This document shows positions 60,159 to 64,000 of a stretch of 64,000 bases of DNA, piece by piece. The DNA is from Polyangiaceae bacterium (GTDB lineage Bacteria > Myxococcota_A > Polyangia > Polyangiales > Polyangiaceae). Below the pieces are notes generated by a model. The model made no database searches and was not told the origin of the DNA. It was given only the letters and a program-made list of their open reading frames with translations. Location: positions 244,333 to 308,332 of the forward strand of contig CANJMI010000004.1 in NCBI GenBank assembly GCA_947475525.1, written 5' to 3'. Each line of letters opens with the position of its first letter. Within the stretch, counting starts at the first letter, position 1. The translations under genes and the position numbers were made by a program.

Positions 60159-61746
60159 GCGAGCTCGACTTCGGTACGGTGACGCGAGGTGGCGCAACGA
60201 CGGGACGGCCGTTGTGCGCGGCTACGGTAGTTTTCCGGGTGACAGGAGCCGAAGGCTCGGCGGAGACGACCGACGTCGCGCTCGGTGCGGACGCGGCGAC
60301 CTCGGCAACGGGATTTGCAGAATCCACCGAAACAGCGGCGGAGCTGCCCAAACCAGCAGCGGGCCTCGCCACCGCAACGGTGACTGTAGGCTCGGGCGGC
60401 ACGGCCACGGTGTCGAGCGTTGCGGCGCTACTCGGTGCACGCGACGCACTCGGGGTACTGCCACTCGGAGCGCGCGTCGCAAACCAGGTTACGACGCCGG
60501 CCAACGCGAGTGCCGCGAAGGCCGCGCCAACCAGCTCGAGCCGCATCTTGCGAACCGGAAGCGGCTCGTCGGCGCCAGGCCCCGCGATCGAATCGACGTA
60601 GGAAGGTCGGTCGTCGACGTCCTCGAGCTCATCGACGATTTCGAGCACACGCCGAGAGGAGCGTGGCGCATCCGGTCCGCGCGAGGTCGAGCGCGACGAA
60701 CGCGGCGGCGGCGTAAGCTCGAGCGACATGTCCAAGCTGTCATCTTCGAAGTCGTCTTCGAGGTCACCGTCGGCGAGCGAGAGCTCGCGCCCACGCGGAA
60801 GCACGCCAACCTTCGTGCCGTGTCTGATGCCCGCAGGCATCACCGAGAACCGCGCTTCTCCGACATCCAGAAGCTCGGACTCGATGTCGCCGACGCGCGT
60901 AGGCACCGCACGAACGAACGCGAGGGCCATGTCGCGAGCGGAGATGAAACGCTGCTCGGGGTCGGTCGCGAAGCATTTCGCGAACCAGTCATCGATCGCG
61001 GACGGCACGTCCTCGCGCAGCTGCGAAGGCAACGCGTAAACCCCAAGGACGATGTTGGCGCACACCATTCCAATCGTCGAGCCACCGAACGGCACCTCAC
61101 CTATCAGGCACTCGTAGGCCACGACCGCGAGCGCCCAGAGGTCGGCGCGATGGTCGGCCGCGGAGCCGTCTACAATCTGCTCGCGCGAGATGTACTCCGG
61201 TGTGCCGATGAGCAACCCGTCGCCGGTAAGCTTGCGGGCCTCAGGCATTCGAACCGACTTCGCCACGCCGAAGTCGACAAGCTTGATGAGCTTCCCCTCG
61301 TCGACGGGCACGAGGAAAATATTCGAGGGCTTGATGTCGCGGTGAACGATGCCGACCTTGTGGGCCGCCCGCAGGCCCTTCGCGACTTGCGAGACGATTT
61401 GCGCGGTTTGACGCATCGTCAGTCGACGGACACGCTCGAGCCGAAGGTCGAGGCTCTCACCTTCGAGGCGCTCCATCACGATGTAGGGCGTGCCGTCCTC
61501 CATCTGCCCTTGGTCAAAGACCTGGACGATGTGCGGGCTCTTGATCTTCGCGGCGACGGCGGCCTCGCGCTTGAAGCGCGTGACGGCCTCTTCCCGGTTC
61601 GCGACTTTCGCGAGGATGAATTTGACGGCCACTTCCGTCTCGAGCGTCAAGTGCTCCGCCAGCCACACGGACCCCATCGCCCCCTCGCCAATCGGCGACA
61701 CGAGGCGGACGTTGGTGGTCACCATCGTCCCGGATTCAAGCGGCAT
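60139..61746 (-). CDS. Membrane-anchored Ser/Thr protein kinase
   Basis: The 535-residue protein has a kinase domain at about 14-280. It contains GEGAMG in the Gly loop, the Lys in VAVKFI, HRDIKPSN and DFGVAK, and TPEYISREQ in the activation loop. An acidic linker with DLEDDFEDDSLDMS and many Arg/Ser follows. One membrane segment (LELVGAAFAALALAGVVTWFA, about 425-445) leads to an Ala/Val/Ser-rich outer tail. Layout equals the kinase at 13013. It is followed by the PEGA-like gene, overlapping by 20 bases, so they are probably co-transcribed. Confidence 0.93.
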   Translation of the reverse strand: MPLESGTMVTTNVRLVSPIGEGAMGSVWLAEHLTLETEVAVKFILAKVANREEAVTRFKREAAVAAKIKSPHIVQVFDQGQMEDGTPYIVMERLEGESLDLRLERVRRLTMRQTAQIVSQVAKGLRAAHKVGIVHRDIKPSNIFLVPVDEGKLIKLVDFGVAKSVRMPEARKLTGDGLLIGTPEYISREQIVDGSAADHRADLWALAVVAYECLIGEVPFGGSTIGMVCANIVLGVYALPSQLREDVPSAIDDWFAKCFATDPEQRFISARDMALAFVRAVPTRVGDIESELLDVGEARFSVMPAGIRHGTKVGVLPRGRELSLADGDLEDDFEDDSLDMSLELTPPPRSSRSTSRGPDAPRSSRRVLEIVDELEDVDDRPSYVDSIAGPGADEPLPVRKMRLELVGAAFAALALAGVVTWFATRAPSGSTPSASRAPSSAATLDTVAVPPEPTVTVAVARPAAGLGSSAAVSVDSANPVAEVAASAPSATSVVSAEPSAPVTRKTTVAAHNGRPVVAPPRVTVPKSSSHEDLGF

Positions 61747-61921
61747 ACACTATCGAGGCTACAGCAACCGCCACGGGAACGCTTGGAAACGCCGGGGTTT
61801 GTCGACGTGCGCAGGGACGCGCCGCTCGGCCCGGGCTCATACGTGAAGCCGTCACTCAGGCGCGCGCTCGCCACGGGATGGCGTGCCGCGACGCGCCGTG
61901 GTAGGGCTTGTCCAACCACAT

Positions 61922-62267
61922 GGGGCCGAAGGGTTTCGACGTGGGGACGGAAGGTACGTCTGCGTGCTGCGGCGCCTGGACCGCGAAATAACCGGGCCGT
62001 TTAGTTGCGAACGACAACGCGCTTGCTCTTGCTGCCTGAATAAAGGGTAGTGAGCATCTGAGGGGAAGGTCGTCCTAGTACCCCAAAGGTGTCAATCACA
62101 GGGCTGGGTGACACGAGGCTGCTCGACGTAGCGTCACCGAGAAACACGGCGAGATAGGTCGTGGCCGAATCCACGAACCCCGCCTCTTGGGTAATGAGGC
62201 TACGCACGTGAACGAAGGCGCACTGGAAGCCTTGCGGACGCGGGTTCAATTCCCGCCGGCTCCACCA
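61922..62267 (+). ncRNA. ssrA: Transfer-messenger RNA (tmRNA)
   Basis: The 5' end GGGGCCGAAGGGTTTCGACG is the classical tmRNA start. The 3' end GCGGGTTCAATTCCCGCCGG then CTCCACCA gives a T-arm and acceptor ending in CCA. The acceptor strands GGGGCCG (61922-61928) and CGGCTCC pair over seven bases with one G-U. The tag reading frame starts at GCG 62007 and ends at TGA 62037-62039, encoding ANDNALALAA, which ends in the expected ALAA-type degradation signal. It rescues stalled ribosomes with SmpB. Length 346 is normal. Confidence 0.95.
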
Positions 62268-62271
62268 AATT

Positions 62272-62320
62272 CCGAGGGGTTACGTACGCGCACATGAAAG
62301 TTGCGTGCGAAACCCCTCGG
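62272..62320 (+). terminator. tmRNA terminator hairpin
   Basis: CCGAGGGGTT at 62272-62281 pairs perfectly with AACCCCTCGG at 62311-62320. Part of the loop can also pair (CGCGCAC with GTGCG-like bases). It lies five bases after the tmRNA CCA and is followed by ATGAGGTTTTCGG, a short T-run. It probably ends ssrA transcription. Confidence 0.7.
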
Positions 62321-62371
62321 ATGAGGTTTTCGGGGAGCGGATCGAAGGGCGTGCCGAAGCCTTCGCGAGCC

Positions 62372-63634
62372 TCAGTGTCGTGGCCACTCGGCCGCAATTG
62401 CGGTCTCCGCCTTCTGGATGCGTTCCTCCGCCAATTTGCACGTGCCCATGTCATCGATGCACGACCAGCAGTCCGATATGTAGATCGCCGCAGTGGCCAA
62501 ATACTGCGCGCCGGGAATGTCGAAACAAATGCGTTCAAGCTCTCGCTCCAGCGGCTCGATCTTAAGCTTGCGCGTCTCGAGCATCACTTTGACGCAGTCG
62601 GGCGCACGAAAAACAACCTCGCCCTGCTTCTGGCGGTCGATCCCTGCGCGCAGAACTGCTTTAAGCATTGTTAGCCGTTTCCACATTGACTCGCTGTGCT
62701 TCGCATTGATGTTCCGGCGGATCTTTTCGAGCTTCGTCTTTTCCGCGACGCTGCGTGCATGACTCAGGATGTCCTCGAAGTCATAAGTCGAGCAGAATGC
62801 GGATGAGCGGCGACAGGCTTCTCGAACGCTAGCTTCCCTTCCCGACTCCGATTCATAGTCGATGACGAGCGGCGGCTCGGGCGAAGGCTGCGGGGCCAAC
62901 GCCGTTGCAGAGGCCGACGCAGTAGTGTCACTCTTCTTGTCATCTTGGAGCGAGGCGTAATCGATCTTGTGCCAGGCGACGGAGTCGACTGTCCTGACTT
63001 GAACGAGCGCCCCCCTAAAACGCACACGCGTGCCTTTCTTAAGCGCCTTCGCGCCACCTTTGGATAAGTACACCTTTGCCAGCTCCCGCGGCAGCGCGTC
63101 CGCACGAACGGTGAGTTCAACGGTGAGGTCATAGTCGGACTCGACGTCAACGACACTGCCGGAAAAGTCGAGTTCGAGGTGGCCAAACCCATCAGGACGC
63201 TCGGTCTCCGTCGACTTGCAGTCGCCCTTCTGGACCTTAGTAAGCGCGTCATCAGTGCACTTCCGGATTACCAGATGACCACTTAGGTCGGCATCCTCGG
63301 GTCGCGTGTCGGAGTTCTTTTGTGGAGCGGCCCGCTGGGTTCTGGTGGACGAAAGCACTGCTACCGAGACGGCCAATACTGTGACGACCAATATGGCGAG
63401 GAGTGCCAAGAGTTGCTTGGCGACGCTGCTTGTCGCGCGCTGTACTGCGGGGCGCGCGAATTCAGGCCAGCACTCGACCGACCTCCACTCCGAGCCTCCA
63501 GCACGGCTCACCGGTGAGGAGGACGCTATCACCCGACCCCGCAGACGAGCGCGGATCTCGTCGGTTGTATAAGGACCGGCTGGTTTGCCGCTCGGGTCCA
63601 CGAGATACCAGCCGGAATCTAAATCCACAATCAT
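62372..63634 (-). CDS. GYF_2-domain membrane protein in a probable insert
   Basis: The 420-residue product has an N-terminal GYF_2-like domain (GWYLVDPSGKPAGPYTTDEI, then VSRAGGSEWRSV; residues 8-60). One membrane segment follows (LLALLAILVVTVLAVSVAVL, about 75-95), then a charged, mostly beta C-terminal half with seven Cys. Such domains are common in myxobacterial proteins, but no function is known. The base composition looks lower in G+C than the rest of the window, with more AAA and TTT codons. It lies just after tmRNA and before an IS3 element, as foreign inserts often do. Confidence 0.75.
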   Translation of the reverse strand: MIVDLDSGWYLVDPSGKPAGPYTTDEIRARLRGRVIASSSPVSRAGGSEWRSVECWPEFARPAVQRATSSVAKQLLALLAILVVTVLAVSVAVLSSTRTQRAAPQKNSDTRPEDADLSGHLVIRKCTDDALTKVQKGDCKSTETERPDGFGHLELDFSGSVVDVESDYDLTVELTVRADALPRELAKVYLSKGGAKALKKGTRVRFRGALVQVRTVDSVAWHKIDYASLQDDKKSDTTASASATALAPQPSPEPPLVIDYESESGREASVREACRRSSAFCSTYDFEDILSHARSVAEKTKLEKIRRNINAKHSESMWKRLTMLKAVLRAGIDRQKQGEVVFRAPDCVKVMLETRKLKIEPLERELERICFDIPGAQYLATAAIYISDCWSCIDDMGTCKLAEERIQKAETAIAAEWPRH

Positions 63635-63717
63635 TCTAAATACAATGTAACGGCTTCAGCGAACGGGTGCTGGTACGACCAAAAGCAGCCTAACTCAACG
63701 CCCGCGTCAGGAGAAAG

Positions 63718-64000
63718 TGAGCTCCCCCCGTTTAGCGGACACCCCGGATAGCATGAAGATGCGAGAGGAGTGTTCCATGAAGAAGCAGAATATTGGTCGT
63801 CGAGCGCGACGGTCGTTCGCACCGGAGTTCAAGGCGGATGCGGTGCGGTTAGTGAAGAGCGGCAAGTCGCCGGGGCAGGTGGCGGAGGCCCTTGACCTGA
63901 CCGAGACCTCACTTCGCGAATGGATACGGCGTGCCGATGCGGATGCGGGCGTCGGGAGCCCGGACGTGTTGACAACCGAGGAGCGGCAGGAGCTCGCGCG
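63718..64000 (+). mobile_element. Left part of an IS3-family insertion sequence (runs off the window)
   Basis: The candidate left terminal inverted repeat begins TGAGCTCCCCCCGTTTAGCG at 63718 and continues to about 63743, in the style of IS3-family ends. It is followed by a transposase orfA. The right end lies beyond 64000, so completeness is unknown. Confidence 0.75.
63777..64000 (+). CDS. IS3-family transposase OrfA, N-terminal part
   Basis: The frame starts at ATG 63777 with GAGAGGAG eight bases before it and is open to the window end (74 codons). It encodes a helix-turn-helix OrfA: RRSFAPEFKADAVRLVKSGK, then GQVAEALDLTETSLREWIRRA. OrfA binds the IS ends. OrfB (the DDE catalytic part) would be beyond the window, normally made by a frameshift. 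Confidence 0.9.
   Translation, partial: MKKQNIGRRARRSFAPEFKADAVRLVKSGKSPGQVAEALDLTETSLREWIRRADADAGVGSPDVLTTEERQELA

Noticed and set aside
1..64000. CRISPR array
   Set aside because: The only short tandem repeats found are coding ones at 13606-13650 and 59371-59520, with no spacers.

Overview
The window is high-GC, densely packed bacterial chromosome. Its content points to a myxobacterium-like member of the Myxococcota (Polyangia type). The signs are two Hanks-type Ser/Thr kinases with C-terminal membrane anchors, a PP2C phosphatase fused to a cyclic-nucleotide domain, many small lipoproteins and OmpA-type lipoproteins, two giant TPR proteins, a peroxisome-like beta-oxidation pair, and a surface cytochrome/DUF1501-like operon. 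No rRNA, tRNA or CRISPR array was seen. The assignment to a lineage is inference from gene content.

Layout. 0.2-4.3 kb: a lysine-rich H1-like protein, the YicC RNase, an MJ1255-type glycosyltransferase and a bifunctional PFK-2/FBPase-2. 4.3-9 kb: an Mpo1-like gene and its TetR regulator with a perfect 20-bp palindromic operator candidate, a PAP2 phosphotransferase, a DUF3050 protein and small exported proteins. 9-13 kb: an SCP-x thiolase and a MFE-2 enzyme with SDR, hydratase and two SCP2 domains. 13-24.5 kb: a kinase, PCD, GST, a FlgM-like/chorismate mutase pair, fhs, a PP2C-cNMP protein, plsY, an acetyltransferase, a FEN-like exonuclease, a flavin reductase-like protein and a Cys-rich lipoprotein. 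24.7-31.4 kb: an ALDH7-type dehydrogenase divergent from a fused E1 alpha-beta 2-oxoacid dehydrogenase, an OmpA lipoprotein and ornithine carbamoyltransferase. 31.4-42 kb: two translationally coupled giant TPR proteins sharing a C-terminal domain. 42-49 kb: small genes, then a four-gene exported cytochrome c/DUF1501-like operon closed by a strong hairpin. 49-58 kb: a peroxiredoxin, tsaB, an ExbD-like lipoprotein, a Rieske protein, a TPR/CPBP protease pair, a Cys-rich repeat protein, ilvE and NAD-IDH. 58-64 kb: an OmpA lipoprotein followed by a SelW-like selenoprotein gene, a PEGA-like repeat protein, a kinase, the tmRNA gene, and then an AT-richer insert with a GYF-domain protein and the start of an IS3-family element.

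The most notable finding is at 58734-58949. After a strong ribosome binding site, a 72-codon frame is interrupted only by a TGA placed exactly at the second redox position of a CxxU motif. The surrounding residues match the SelW/Rdx family, and a bacterial-SECIS-like hairpin lies just downstream of the TGA. Ordinary gene calling reads this as a 10-residue peptide and so hides the gene. If it is real, the host must make selenocysteine; no Sec machinery is in this window.

Coordinates, frames and motifs were read by eye from the sequence. Family names rest on recognised motifs, not on database searches.
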